Positions 17,733 to 26,566 of a stretch of DNA of 64,000 nt are shown piece by piece. This DNA is from Paenibacillus sp. Root52 (lineage in GTDB: Bacteria; Bacillota; Bacilli; Paenibacillales; Paenibacillaceae), in assembly GCF_001426865.1 (NCBI RefSeq), contig NZ_LMFO01000030.1:124001-188000 (forward strand), given 5' to 3'. Under the pieces are notes generated by a model that had not been told where the DNA came from, did not search any database, and saw only the letters and a program-made list of their open reading frames with translations. The first letter of the stretch is position 1, and the number at the start of each line of letters is the position of its first letter. The position numbers and the translations under genes are program-made.

Positions 17733-17902
17733 CTTGAAGATTGATTGCTAGGTTCCAACAATGTAACGATGTTTTCTTCTTTACTTCCATCAAAAGTTAA
17801 ATTTTTATAAAAAAGGTTCAAAACCTGCAAAGACCTCTCTGCTGCTGAAATGCTACGATAATTCTCGAACAGGAAGTCGCAAGGCACATACTACATTCAT
17901 TC

Positions 17903-17917
17903 GTTGTAAGCGTTATC
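17903..17917 (+). promoter_or_regulatory. cre site before the monosaccharide transporter operon
   Basis: TTGTAAGCGTTATCT matches WTGNAANCGNWNNCW at all positions. It is 48 nt before the binding-protein gene, a position suited to CcpA repression. The rest of the 17634-17964 gap shows only the terminator. Confidence 0.7.
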
Positions 17918-17964
17918 TCAGTTGTTGTGAATAATCGTATGACCTGAGGAAAGGGGAACTTCAT

Positions 17965-19050
17965 ATGAAAAAAGGAGCGATATGGATCTGGCTTCTGGTG
18001 ATGACCTTGATGCTCTCGGCTTGTAATCTAGCTGAAAGTGACCTGGGCAGCAAGGAAAAAGGATATGTCGGTATCTCGATGCCTACCAAATCATCCGAAC
18101 GATGGGTCGGGGACGGAGAGAACATGGTACGACTGTTCCAAGAGCAAGGTTATAAAACAGATCTTCAGTATGCTGAGGATGTGGTCGAGAATCAGATTTC
18201 ACAGATTGAGAACATGATTACAAAAGGTGTGGATGTGATGGTCATCGCATCCGTGGACGGTAACACACTAACCGATGTAATCAAGAAGGCGCATGATGAA
18301 GGGATACAGGTCATTTCGTATGATAGGCTCATTAGAAATACCCCGTATCTGACCTATTATGCCACGTTTGATAACTTTAAGGTGGGTGTGCTCCAGGCTT
18401 CCTACATTGAGCAGAAGCTTGGGCTTAAGGAAGGAAAGGGACCTTATAACATTGAATTGTTTGGCGGATCGCCAGACGACAATAACGCCTACTTTTTCTT
18501 CGACGGTGCAATGTCTGTTCTGAAGCCTTACATGGATTCCGGCAAGCTGGTTGTTCGTAGTAAACAGATGACGATGGCACAGATCGCCACTTTGCGCTGG
18601 GACGGTGCACTTGCACAGTCACGCATGGATAATCTCCTCAGTGCTTATTACTCTGGAGACAACCTAGATGCAGTCCTATCTCCTTATGATGGTATCAGCA
18701 TCGGAATTATCTCGTCCTTGAAAGGGATTGGTTACGGAACAGCAAACAAGCCATTACCTGTCATAACAGGACAGGATGCCGAGCTTGCTTCAATCAAATC
18801 CATTGTTGCTGGTGAGCAGACACAGACGGTATTCAAGGATACACGGAAACTGGCGGAACAAACGGTGGAAATGGCTAATAGCATTTTGCAAGGTGAACAG
18901 GCGGAAGTGAATGATACAAAATCATATAACAACGGAATTAAGACAGTTCCAGCATATCTTCTTGATCCGATCTCTGTAGACCGAACCAATGTAGAGCAGG
19001 ATATTGTTGGCAGTAAGTATTACACGAAGGAAGAGATCGGCTTGAAATAA
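17965..19050 (+). CDS. chvE: ChvE-like multiple-monosaccharide-binding lipoprotein
   Basis: 361 aa. The lipoprotein signal ends LMLSAC with the acceptor at C20. The mature protein is a sugar-binding fold: GYVGISMPTKSSERW, KGVDVMVIASVDG and IQVISYDRLI are closely similar to the ChvE/XylF branch that binds xylose, arabinose, galactose and related monosaccharides. The order binding protein, two-domain ATPase, permease is that of the mms (gguAB) transporter. RBS GAGGAAAGGGG precedes ATG 17965. It is expected outside the membrane, delivering sugar to MmsB. Which pentose or hexose it prefers cannot be read from sequence. Confidence 0.9.
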   Translation: MKKGAIWIWLLVMTLMLSACNLAESDLGSKEKGYVGISMPTKSSERWVGDGENMVRLFQEQGYKTDLQYAEDVVENQISQIENMITKGVDVMVIASVDGNTLTDVIKKAHDEGIQVISYDRLIRNTPYLTYYATFDNFKVGVLQASYIEQKLGLKEGKGPYNIELFGGSPDDNNAYFFFDGAMSVLKPYMDSGKLVVRSKQMTMAQIATLRWDGALAQSRMDNLLSAYYSGDNLDAVLSPYDGISIGIISSLKGIGYGTANKPLPVITGQDAELASIKSIVAGEQTQTVFKDTRKLAEQTVEMANSILQGEQAEVNDTKSYNNGIKTVPAYLLDPISVDRTNVEQDIVGSKYYTKEEIGLK

Positions 19051-19071
19051 GGAATGAAAGGAGCACATCCC

Positions 19072-20631
19072 ATGGCCGGAATTATTCTGGAAATGAAGAA
19101 TATTACCAAAACATTCCCTGGCGTCAAAGCGCTGGAAAATGTCAATCTGCAAATCCGTGAGGGCGAGATTCATTCGATATGCGGTGAAAATGGTGCAGGC
19201 AAATCGACACTCATGAAGGTGCTTAGCGGTGTATATCCATACGGCACGTATGAAGGTGATATTTTATTTCAAGGCAAACCGTGTGAGTTCAGAGACATCA
19301 AGCAGAGTGAAGATCTGGGGATCGTCATTATTCATCAGGAGTTAGCTCTGATCCCCTACCTTTCCATAGCAGAGAATATATATTTGGGCAACGAGCGTGC
19401 AAGTAAAGGAATTATTAATTGGAAGGAAACGTATGTGGGTACGCGTGAACTGTTAAGCAAAGTAGGTTTAAGTGAAGATCCGAATACGCTGGTATCTAGC
19501 ATCGGGGTGGGTAAACAACAACTGGTTGAGATTGCGAAAGCACTCTCCAAAAAGGTGCGGTTGCTTATTCTGGATGAGCCCACTGCTGCATTGAATGAGG
19601 ACGATAGCGAGAATCTGCTGCAATTAATGTTGGAATTCAAGAAGCAGGGCATCGCATGCATTCTGATCTCTCACAAGCTGAATGAGGTCTCCAAAGTGTC
19701 GGATGCCGTAACCATATTGCGAGACGGCAAGACCATTGAGACGCTGGATATGAGAAAAGATCAGGTTACAGAAGATCGGATCATTAGTGGAATGGTGGGA
19801 CGTGATCTCACGAGCCGTTATCCTGAGCGTCATGCTGCCATTGGCGACATCGTTCTGGAAGTGAAAGACTGGACAGTATACCACGAGCAACATGCTGAAC
19901 GAAAAGTACTGGATCAGATCAACATGAATATTAGACGTGGTGAAATTGTAGGTATTGCGGGGCTTATGGGCGCTGGACGTACCGAACTTGCCATGAGTAT
20001 ATTCGGCAAATCGTATGGACGCAATATATCAGGACAACTCATGAAAGATGGCAAGCCCATCCAAAACAATAGCGTTACCGAGGCCATTCAAAATGGGTTT
20101 GCTTATGTCACCGAGGATCGCAAGGAATACGGGCTTATTCTGATGGATGATATCAAGCGCAATATTTCATTGACAGGCCTCAACAAACTGACGAAAAATG
20201 CGGTTGTGAATGAGCACGAAGAAGTGCTCGTAGCGGAAGAGATGAAGAAGAGTATGAACATCAAAGCACCTAATATTTTGCAGAAGACCGGTAACCTTAG
20301 TGGGGGCAATCAACAGAAGGTGGTGCTGAGTAAGTGGATTTTTGCCGGACCCGATATTCTCATTCTGGATGAACCGACCCGCGGCATCGACGTTGGAGCC
20401 AAGTTTGAAATCTATACCATCATTCATCGTCTTGCCGCTGAGGGTAAAGGGGTACTGGTTATTTCATCCGAACTGCCGGAGGTTCTTGGCCTCTGTGACC
20501 GGATCTATGTGATGAATGCTGGGAGAATTACCGGAGAAGTTGGCCGTGAACAAGCATCGCAGGAAACGTTGATGAGATATATGACCAAGTCTGGAGGCGG
20601 GAAGCATGGAATCAATAACGAAACTGTTTAA
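19072..20631 (+). CDS. mmsA: Multiple monosaccharide ABC transporter ATP-binding protein MmsA
   Basis: 519 aa with two ABC ATPase domains in tandem, as in RbsA/XylG-type proteins. Domain 1 has Walker A GENGAGKST (38-46) and Walker B LLILDEPTAAL. Domain 2 has the degenerate Walker A GLMGAGRTE, signature LSGGNQQKVVLSKW and Walker B ILILDEPTRGID. Only the first Walker A looks canonical, which is normal for this family. AAAGGAG precedes ATG 19072, which favours it over ATG 19054. It follows the binding-protein gene by 21 nt and overlaps the permease gene by 26 bp, so all three are one operon. Confidence 0.95.
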   Translation: MAGIILEMKNITKTFPGVKALENVNLQIREGEIHSICGENGAGKSTLMKVLSGVYPYGTYEGDILFQGKPCEFRDIKQSEDLGIVIIHQELALIPYLSIAENIYLGNERASKGIINWKETYVGTRELLSKVGLSEDPNTLVSSIGVGKQQLVEIAKALSKKVRLLILDEPTAALNEDDSENLLQLMLEFKKQGIACILISHKLNEVSKVSDAVTILRDGKTIETLDMRKDQVTEDRIISGMVGRDLTSRYPERHAAIGDIVLEVKDWTVYHEQHAERKVLDQINMNIRRGEIVGIAGLMGAGRTELAMSIFGKSYGRNISGQLMKDGKPIQNNSVTEAIQNGFAYVTEDRKEYGLILMDDIKRNISLTGLNKLTKNAVVNEHEEVLVAEEMKKSMNIKAPNILQKTGNLSGGNQQKVVLSKWIFAGPDILILDEPTRGIDVGAKFEIYTIIHRLAAEGKGVLVISSELPEVLGLCDRIYVMNAGRITGEVGREQASQETLMRYMTKSGGGKHGINNETV

Positions 20632-21769
20632 AAGTAACATCCGTCAATATGGTATGATCATTGCCTTAGTCGTTATTATGCTTTTGTTTGAGGTACTGAC
20701 CAACGGGTTGTTACTTAAGCCCATCAATATAACAAATCTAATTTTGCAGAATAGCTACATTCTAGTACTGGCCATCGGGATGGTGCTGGTCATCATTACC
20801 GGTCACATTGATCTATCGGTTGGTTCCATTGCAGCCTTTGTTGGTGCAGTTGCAGCCATTATGATGGTTGACTGGCAGCTTCCGGCATGGCTTGCGGTGA
20901 TCGCGTCTTTGCTGGTTGGAGCCTTGATTGGTGCATGGCAGGGCTTCTGGATTGCATATGTGCGAATTCCCGCCTTTATTGTAACACTCGCCGGTATGTT
21001 ATTGTTCCGCGGGTTGACGATGATTGTGCTTGAGGGTCAATCCATTTCACCTTTTCCAGGGGGATTCCAGAAAATAAGCTCAGGCTTTTTACCGGATATT
21101 CAATTCTCTGGGCTTGGGTTGGTGTCCATTATTGTGGGGATTCTGCTTACCTTGTGGTACATCTTCAATGAACTGCGTGAACGTCGTTCACAGCGCAAAT
21201 ACGGCTTTCAAGTTGTATCTCAGGGACTCTTCCTGCTTAAGTTGATTGTGGTAGCAGTGGTAACGAATTTGTTCACCTTTGTGCTTGCAAGTTATGCAGG
21301 TATTCCGAATATATTGGTGCTGCTGTTCGTCCTAATCGTTGTCTACTCGTTCGTCATGAACCGTACCGTGATGGGTCGTCACGTATATGCTCTTGGAGGT
21401 AATGAGAAGGCAGCGGGTCTGTCTGGCGTCAAAACGAAAAAGGTAACCTTCTGGGTATTTGTGAACATGGGTACACTCGCGGCAGTATCTGGACTGATCT
21501 TCGCTGCACGTCTGAATGCAGCTACACCAAGGGCAGGTACCAACTTTGAACTAGATGCGATTGCTGCCTGCTTCATCGGTGGAGCCTCAGCTTCTGGAGG
21601 GATCGGGACGGTCTTCGGCGCTATTATCGGGGGTCTGGTTATGGGTGTGCTCAATAACGGGATGTCCTTGATTGGTCTCGGTATTGACTGGCAACAGGGG
21701 ATCAAAGGTCTGGTGTTGCTGCTCGCCGTTGCATTTGATATCTATAACAAAAACAAAAGAGCTGCCTAA
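20606..21769 (+). CDS. mmsB: Multiple monosaccharide ABC transporter permease MmsB
   Basis: 387 aa, BPD_transp_2 family, about ten membrane segments. Family landmarks are GMVLVIITGHIDLSVGSIAAF near residue 50-70, VRIPAFIVTLAGMLLFRG, and the conserved end IAACFIGGASASGGIGTVFGAIIGG. Its start lies inside the end of mmsA with GGAGG upstream, so translation is probably coupled. It forms the channel with a second copy of itself and MmsA. A 17-bp perfect hairpin closes the operon. Confidence 0.94.
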   Translation: MESITKLFKSNIRQYGMIIALVVIMLLFEVLTNGLLLKPINITNLILQNSYILVLAIGMVLVIITGHIDLSVGSIAAFVGAVAAIMMVDWQLPAWLAVIASLLVGALIGAWQGFWIAYVRIPAFIVTLAGMLLFRGLTMIVLEGQSISPFPGGFQKISSGFLPDIQFSGLGLVSIIVGILLTLWYIFNELRERRSQRKYGFQVVSQGLFLLKLIVVAVVTNLFTFVLASYAGIPNILVLLFVLIVVYSFVMNRTVMGRHVYALGGNEKAAGLSGVKTKKVTFWVFVNMGTLAAVSGLIFAARLNAATPRAGTNFELDAIAACFIGGASASGGIGTVFGAIIGGLVMGVLNNGMSLIGLGIDWQQGIKGLVLLLAVAFDIYNKNKRAA

Positions 21770-21799
21770 GTGTAAAATGGTTATGGATGATGTCTGCAT

Positions 21800-21849
21800 A
21801 AAGCAATAAACAGACCTAGATCACGGGATCAGGGTCTGTTTATTGCTTT
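21800..21849. terminator. Bidirectional terminator between mmsB and mgtE
   Basis: A perfect 17-bp stem joins 21800-21816 to 21833-21849, beginning AAAGCAATAAAC and ending GTTTATTGCTTT. It lies between two convergent genes and its A/T-rich flanks suit both directions. Confidence 0.8.
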
Positions 21850-21886
21850 ACTTGTTTATGTTTTTCCAGTTATATTCCGGCTGCAT

Positions 21887-23257
21887 TTACATCAGTGCGT
21901 CTAGGAAACGAGTGGCAATGCCGAAATAGATAAAGAGCGACAGAATATCATTTAACGTTGTAATTAGTGGCCCTGAGGCAACGGCGGGGTCTACCTTGAA
22001 TCGGCTGAGTAGAAGTGGGATACAAGTTCCAGTCAGCGTACCAATCACGAGTGTGAAGAACAGAGATACCCCGATAATCGCACCAAGCAGCCAGTCCCCT
22101 TGCCAGAAATAAGCGATGACGGTAATCAGGATTCCGCAGACTAACCCGATCATCGTGCCCACCTTAATCTCCCGACCAATCAGTGCCAGCACGGTTGACT
22201 TGTCCAGCTTACGTCCGATCAGTCCACGTACAACGACAGCCAGAGATTGTGTACCTGTATTCCCCGTCATCCCGGCGATCATGGGCATGAAGAAGGCGAG
22301 CGCGACGACTTGGTTCAACGTATCTTCAAAAAAGTCTACAATACTTCCGGATATTAATCCGATCAGTAATAACAAGATCAACCAGGGAAGTCTGCGTTTG
22401 ACCGCAACCAGTGGTTTCGTATCAAAATCAATATCTTTACCCCCGCCCCCCATCTTAGCTAAATCCTCACTCGCTTCATGCATAATAATATCGATGACAT
22501 CATCCATCTGTATGATCCCGCACAGCCTATGATTCTCATCCACAACCGGGAGTGCCATGAACTCGTAACGCTGCAGCAGCTGCGCAGCTTCTTCCTGATC
22601 CATATCTACTGTAGCGTAGATCACACGCCTGGTCATGAGTTCTTCAACCTTGGTCTTATCGTCTGCCAAAGCAAGGGAGCGATAACTTACAACACCCACG
22701 AGTTTCCCCTCATTATCGGTTACATAGAGGTAGCTGGAGGCGGAGATATGCATCGTACCTTGCGATTGTCTTAGTGCTTCCTTGGCTGTCTCATGCGCGA
22801 GCAGGGTACGATAGCGATCTGTCATGATCCGTCCAGCTGTCTCTGGCGGATAATTAAGCACAGACCGGATGATGGCGGAGTGATCGAGATTCATATCAGA
22901 CAGCAATTCTTCCCTACGTTTAGCAGGGATATCATGCATGAACCGGATTAGATCGCTCTTATCCATCTGTTGCATGACTTCAAGTGTTCGTTCTGGCCCA
23001 AGCCGTTCAAACAGTTGGATCTGTTCATGCAACTTCAAGTTCTCCGCTAGATCGGCTAGCGCATCGGGTTTGAACAGGAGTAGAAACCGATTTCTCTCTT
23101 CTTCAGGGAACTTCTTATATATAAGTGAAAGATCATAGGGATGCAGTTCCTTCACCAATTTATAGAATTCAGGTAAATTTTGGGACTGCACATGTTGGAC
23201 AAGTTGTTCGGTGATCTCCTCCACGGAGAAATCTTTCTTGGTATGAGATCCGTTCAT
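21887..23257 (-). CDS. mgtE: Magnesium transporter MgtE
   Basis: 456 aa. Order of domains: N-terminal helical MgtE_N (about 40-140), two CBS domains (about 145-270, with YLYVTDNEGKLVGVV and FMALPVVDENHRLCGII), a connecting helix, and five membrane segments (about 295-455). The pore signature is PMIAGMTGNTGTQSLAV. It imports Mg2+ down its gradient and is gated by Mg2+ binding to the cytosolic domains. GAAAGGAG precedes ATG 23257. I saw no M-box-like leader in the 235 bp upstream. It is monocistronic. Confidence 0.96.
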   Translation of the reverse strand: MNGSHTKKDFSVEEITEQLVQHVQSQNLPEFYKLVKELHPYDLSLIYKKFPEEERNRFLLLFKPDALADLAENLKLHEQIQLFERLGPERTLEVMQQMDKSDLIRFMHDIPAKRREELLSDMNLDHSAIIRSVLNYPPETAGRIMTDRYRTLLAHETAKEALRQSQGTMHISASSYLYVTDNEGKLVGVVSYRSLALADDKTKVEELMTRRVIYATVDMDQEEAAQLLQRYEFMALPVVDENHRLCGIIQMDDVIDIIMHEASEDLAKMGGGGKDIDFDTKPLVAVKRRLPWLILLLLIGLISGSIVDFFEDTLNQVVALAFFMPMIAGMTGNTGTQSLAVVVRGLIGRKLDKSTVLALIGREIKVGTMIGLVCGILITVIAYFWQGDWLLGAIIGVSLFFTLVIGTLTGTCIPLLLSRFKVDPAVASGPLITTLNDILSLFIYFGIATRFLDALM

Positions 23258-23492
23258 ATCGACACTCCTTTCTGAATGGTCAACTTCATATTTTTAAACG
23301 AAATGGGTTGCCAGTTAAACAAGGCTTCAAGAAAAAGGGGAATGTATCGTATGGAACAGGTGAAGAGAAGCTTGAACACTTCGGGATGTATTAGGATATG
23401 GAAATCTTGCTCAACCATGCAATATGAGCTTACAAACATGCGCTGCAAGGATATACTTGATGTACAGCAACAAACGAGGGGGACATGTACTA

Positions 23493-24191
23493 GTGGAGGC
23501 AGATATCAGAACACAGTTACTCAGCCTGGCTGAGCCAGAGTATCAAAAGTTTACGGCAGCACTTATACCTAACATTACGAATCTATTGGGGGTTAGAATG
23601 CCTGAACTACGTAAGTTGGCAAAACAGATTATTGCAACGGATTGGCGTGCCTACCTGGAAAACGCAGACGATGATTACTTTGAAGAAGTCATGTTGCAGG
23701 CGCTGGTTATTGGATATATCCGTACAGATCCAGAAGAATGGCTGCGGCATATTGCTTGGTTTGTCCCCAAAATCAATAACTGGTCTGTATGCGATAGCTT
23801 CTGTGGTGGATTAAAATTGACGAAAAAAGAACAAGAACGGGTATGGCATTTTGTGCAGCCTTATCTGGTATCCGAGCTAGAGTATGACATCCGCTTCGGC
23901 GTTGTGATGTACTTAAACTATTATATGGAAGAGCCTTATATCCATCAGGTGTTGGCTTCATTGGACCAGGTTAGACACGAAGGATATTATGTGAAAATGG
24001 CTGTGGCATGGGCGATTTCGATTGCTTATATTAAATTGCCCGATATAACGATGCGTTATCTCAAGGACAATACGCTCGATGATTTTACGTACAACAAAGC
24101 GCTCCAGAAAATAACCGAATCGACTCGCATTGATCCGCATACAAAACAAATTATTCGTGGGATGAAGCGCAAGCTGAAGCGATCAGTTTGA
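23493..24191 (+). CDS. DNA alkylation repair protein, AlkD-like HEAT-repeat glycosylase
   Basis: 232 aa, all-helical HEAT-like repeats of the DNA_alkylation family. PNITNLLGVRMPELRKLAK opens the fold and KINNWSVCDSFCGGL is the conserved central helix holding Trp, Asp and Cys. Family members excise bulky or N3/N7-alkylated bases without base flipping. The start is GTG 23493 (VEADIRTQL): GAGGGGG lies about 11 nt upstream, while the ATG further up (23424) has no signal. It is followed 46 nt later by ogt, making a small DNA-alkylation-damage operon. No Ada-type regulator is nearby. Confidence 0.85.
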   Translation: MEADIRTQLLSLAEPEYQKFTAALIPNITNLLGVRMPELRKLAKQIIATDWRAYLENADDDYFEEVMLQALVIGYIRTDPEEWLRHIAWFVPKINNWSVCDSFCGGLKLTKKEQERVWHFVQPYLVSELEYDIRFGVVMYLNYYMEEPYIHQVLASLDQVRHEGYYVKMAVAWAISIAYIKLPDITMRYLKDNTLDDFTYNKALQKITESTRIDPHTKQIIRGMKRKLKRSV

Positions 24192-24237
24192 CCCTCATAA
24201 GCGTACAATTGGAACATGACATGGAAGGATGATGGAT

Positions 24238-24792
24238 ATGAGGCAAAAGATCATGTGGACCCCGTTGGAACTAGATGGTCTGCCCTGGATCGTACTCGCA
24301 ACAGAGAAGGGTGTAAGCCGTATTATTATGCCTAATGAAACATTGCAGGACTGGGAAGGTTGGATTGCTCGTGTAGCTTCTGGGGTTGAATTAATAGAGG
24401 ATGAACAGACGATTAACCATACAGGTATTACCGAGTGGCTCACATCGTACTTTGCCGGAGAAAAGGTAGCATTTAAAGCGGACATTCCACTGGATCTGAT
24501 TGGAACAGCATTCCAGCAGCAAGTATGGACAGAGCTTGGACGAGTTCCTTACGGTGAGACTCGAACCTATGGCGATGTTGCGTCTGCAATTGGAAGACCA
24601 TCGGCAGTACGTGCAGTCGGTGCAGCGAATGGAGCTAACCCCATTCCAATTCTATTGCCATGCCATCGCATTATTGGTGCAAACCGCAAATTGACTGGGT
24701 TTCGTGGCGGGCTAGACATGAAACGCAGACTGCTCGATATTGAACAGATCGAGGGCGTATCTGACGGTGGGCATGCGAGGTTTAGATTCTAG
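24238..24792 (+). CDS. ogt: Methylated-DNA-[protein]-cysteine S-methyltransferase Ogt
   Basis: 184 aa. It moves the alkyl group from O6-methylguanine to its own cysteine. The active site is C142 in LLPCHRIIGANRKLTGFRGG. The helix-turn-helix region GTAFQQQVWTELGRVPYGE, the Arg finger of AVRAVGAANG and the trailing LDMKRRLLDIE are all standard. ATG 24238 is spaced 9 nt from GGAAGG; ATG 24229 abuts it. It pairs with the alkD-like gene upstream. The shortened C-terminal tail (SDGGHARFRF) is unremarkable. Confidence 0.95.
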   Translation: MRQKIMWTPLELDGLPWIVLATEKGVSRIIMPNETLQDWEGWIARVASGVELIEDEQTINHTGITEWLTSYFAGEKVAFKADIPLDLIGTAFQQQVWTELGRVPYGETRTYGDVASAIGRPSAVRAVGAANGANPIPILLPCHRIIGANRKLTGFRGGLDMKRRLLDIEQIEGVSDGGHARFRF

Positions 24793-24828
24793 ATCGTTAT
24801 GCTGGTGTGTAGATGATAGGAGTTAGCC

Positions 24829-25008
24829 ATGAGATATAACCACCAAACCACTAGAAATAGGATGAACAAACAGAAATACAGGCATGAATCATGCCTGTAT
24901 TTCTGTCTATTAAGAGCGACTCCAAACGCTAAACGTATGGTATGCCAACGTTATACATATTTTTGCTACGTTACCCATTATGCTACGATAAATGAATCAA
25001 TTTCATAA
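24829..25008 (+). CDS. Possible 59-aa cysteine-containing small protein
   Basis: An open frame of 59 codons starts at ATG 24829, 6 nt after AGGAG. It begins MRYNHQTTRNRMNKQ and ends THYATINESIS. It contains four cysteines and many Arg, Tyr and Thr residues. It runs through the perfect hairpin at 24871-24905, and its stop codon is the end of the left arm of the outer repeat at 24993-25008. A real coding region through such structures is doubtful, but the ribosome binding site is good and the gap has no other occupant. Confidence 0.25.
   Translation: MRYNHQTTRNRMNKQKYRHESCLYFCLLRATPNAKRMVCQRYTYFCYVTHYATINESIS
24871..24905. repeat. Perfect 17-bp hairpin after ogt
   Basis: CAGAAATACAGGCATGA (24871-24887) is the exact reverse complement of 24889-24905, with a 1-nt centre. 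It lacks a clean T run on the plus side (TCTATTAAG), so it may be an imperfect terminator or a stabilising RNA hairpin for the alkD/ogt transcript. Confidence 0.6.
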
Positions 25009-25112
25009 TACCTTTAGCTGCTTAAATCAAGGCTAGATATAGATCGAAACGGTTTAATTTGTCTATATCTAGTTACATAAAACTCGGTTTAATGAGTTAT
25101 GAAATTGATTCA
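24993..25112. repeat. Nested inverted repeats, 120 bp
   Basis: Outer arms TGAATCAATTTCATAA (24993-25008) and TTATGAAATTGATTCA (25097-25112) are perfect 16-bp complements. Inside, CTAGATATAGA (25033-25043) pairs perfectly with TCTATATCTAG (25062-25072). CGGTTTAAT occurs twice, once in the inner loop and once before the right arm. This could be a structured leader RNA, a MITE-like element or paired operators for the amidohydrolase gene, which starts 37 nt later. Confidence 0.6.
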
Positions 25113-25148
25113 AATATTAAATAAAACGGGGTGGGAGTGAAGGGTCAT

Positions 25149-26372
25149 ATGTTGAATCAGGCCTATTGGCTAACGAACGTAAATTTGGAGCAGAGTTATG
25201 TGATGGATGGACAAGAAGTGACCGGAACACGGACAAGCTTATGTCACCTTCGCATTGAGAACGGAGTTATTGCAGAGATTAGAGGTATTGAAACAGCGCT
25301 TCAGAGTGCACTACCCAAATACGATTGTCACGGTCTGTTGTTGCTTCCTTCGTTCGAAGAGGCCCATATTCATCTGGACAAAACATATTACGGAGAGCCG
25401 TGGCAGGCGGTTAAGCGCATAGGCAGCATCTTCGAACGTATTGAGGAGGAGCGGCAGTTGCTCCCGAAACTATTGCCTGAAGCTAGAGGTCAAGCAGAGC
25501 ATATTTTACAGCTTATTCAGCGCTTAGGCTCTACGCATGTAAGAAGTCACTGTAACATTGAGCCGGTGAGTGGACTGAAACGATTAGAAGCAACCAAGCA
25601 GGCATTGGATGCATTCTCGGGCAAGCTTTCTTCCGAAATTGTGGCTTTTCCACAGCATGGACTTCTTCGCTCCGATTCTGTTGGATGGATGGACCAGGCC
25701 ATGGCTGAAGGTGCAACGCATGTAGGTGGACTAGACCCAGCTACTGTGGACGGAGATGTCGAGAGATCGTTGCATGCGATGGTCGAACTGGCTGTCCGCT
25801 ATCAGGCAGGTATTGATATCCATCTGCATGAACGTGATGAAGCTGGGAAGCAAACGTTACAACAATTAGTTAAGCTAACTGAACAGGCAGGGCTTCATGG
25901 AAAAGTCACGGTGAGTCATGCGTTCTGGTTCGCTAATGCGGACGCGCAGGAGGCAGAAGAGACGGCCATTCAGATGGCATCTCTTGGTATGAGTGTGGCA
26001 TCTACTGTGCCAATTGGCAGAATGATGATGCCTCTGCCGATGCTTCATCGCCATGGGGTGAAGGTCAAGTTGGGAACCGATAGTTTGACAGATCACTGGT
26101 CACCTTTTGGGAATGGAGATCAATTGGAGAAAGCGGGACGTTACGCAGAATTGTACGGATATTCAGATGAACTTTCCTTGGCTCAATCGCTAGGATTCGT
26201 CACGGGCGGTATAACTCCAATCGACGCTCAAGGGAATCAGGTCTGGCCGAAGGTAGGCGATACAGCTAGCTTTATGCTGGTTCACGCGAGTTGTTCCGCC
26301 GAGGCGGTTGCTCGAAGAGCCAAACGGCAGACCGTATGGTATGAAGGGCAATTGGTGAGTGGATCGATATAA
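25149..26372 (+). CDS. Cytosine-deaminase-like amidohydrolase
   Basis: 407 aa, cytosolic, amidohydrolase superfamily, closest in pattern to CodA and triazine-ring hydrolases. Metal ligands sit in FEEAHIHLDKT (HxH), DIHLHERDE (His) and TVSHAFWFA (His), with catalytic Asp in LGTDSLTDHWSPFG. HVRSHCNIEP and VAFPQHGLL complete the CodA-type pattern. It probably deaminates a pyrimidine-like or N-heterocyclic compound; substrate is not deducible. Start: ATG 25149 with GAAGGG close upstream; GTG 25131 and TTG 25152 are possible alternatives. The promoter region contains the nested inverted repeat. It is monocistronic, with a classic terminator after it. Confidence 0.82.
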   Translation: MLNQAYWLTNVNLEQSYVMDGQEVTGTRTSLCHLRIENGVIAEIRGIETALQSALPKYDCHGLLLLPSFEEAHIHLDKTYYGEPWQAVKRIGSIFERIEEERQLLPKLLPEARGQAEHILQLIQRLGSTHVRSHCNIEPVSGLKRLEATKQALDAFSGKLSSEIVAFPQHGLLRSDSVGWMDQAMAEGATHVGGLDPATVDGDVERSLHAMVELAVRYQAGIDIHLHERDEAGKQTLQQLVKLTEQAGLHGKVTVSHAFWFANADAQEAEETAIQMASLGMSVASTVPIGRMMMPLPMLHRHGVKVKLGTDSLTDHWSPFGNGDQLEKAGRYAELYGYSDELSLAQSLGFVTGGITPIDAQGNQVWPKVGDTASFMLVHASCSAEAVARRAKRQTVWYEGQLVSGSI

Positions 26373-26416
26373 ACGAAAATGATCAGCGCATTGTATAGAG
26401 ATGGAGAATGCATCAG

Positions 26417-26439
26417 CCACGGGAAACCGTGGTTTTTTT
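26417..26439 (+). terminator. Classic terminator with GAAA loop
   Basis: CCACGG-GAAA-CCGTGG followed by seven T residues. Confidence 0.9.
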
Positions 26440-26566
26440 GTTGCATAAATCATATGTCCATGGATGTAATTCTGGGTTATGATGGAAGCATATGAAATAT
26501 TTCGATGAAAAGCAGCTGGAATCTTCGTGAAGAATAAAATGATAGATTTAACAAGAGAGGTGCAGA

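Noticed and set aside
23258..23492. M-box magnesium riboswitch before mgtE
   Set aside because: The region is short and I could not find the conserved paired elements or a terminator stem on the minus strand.
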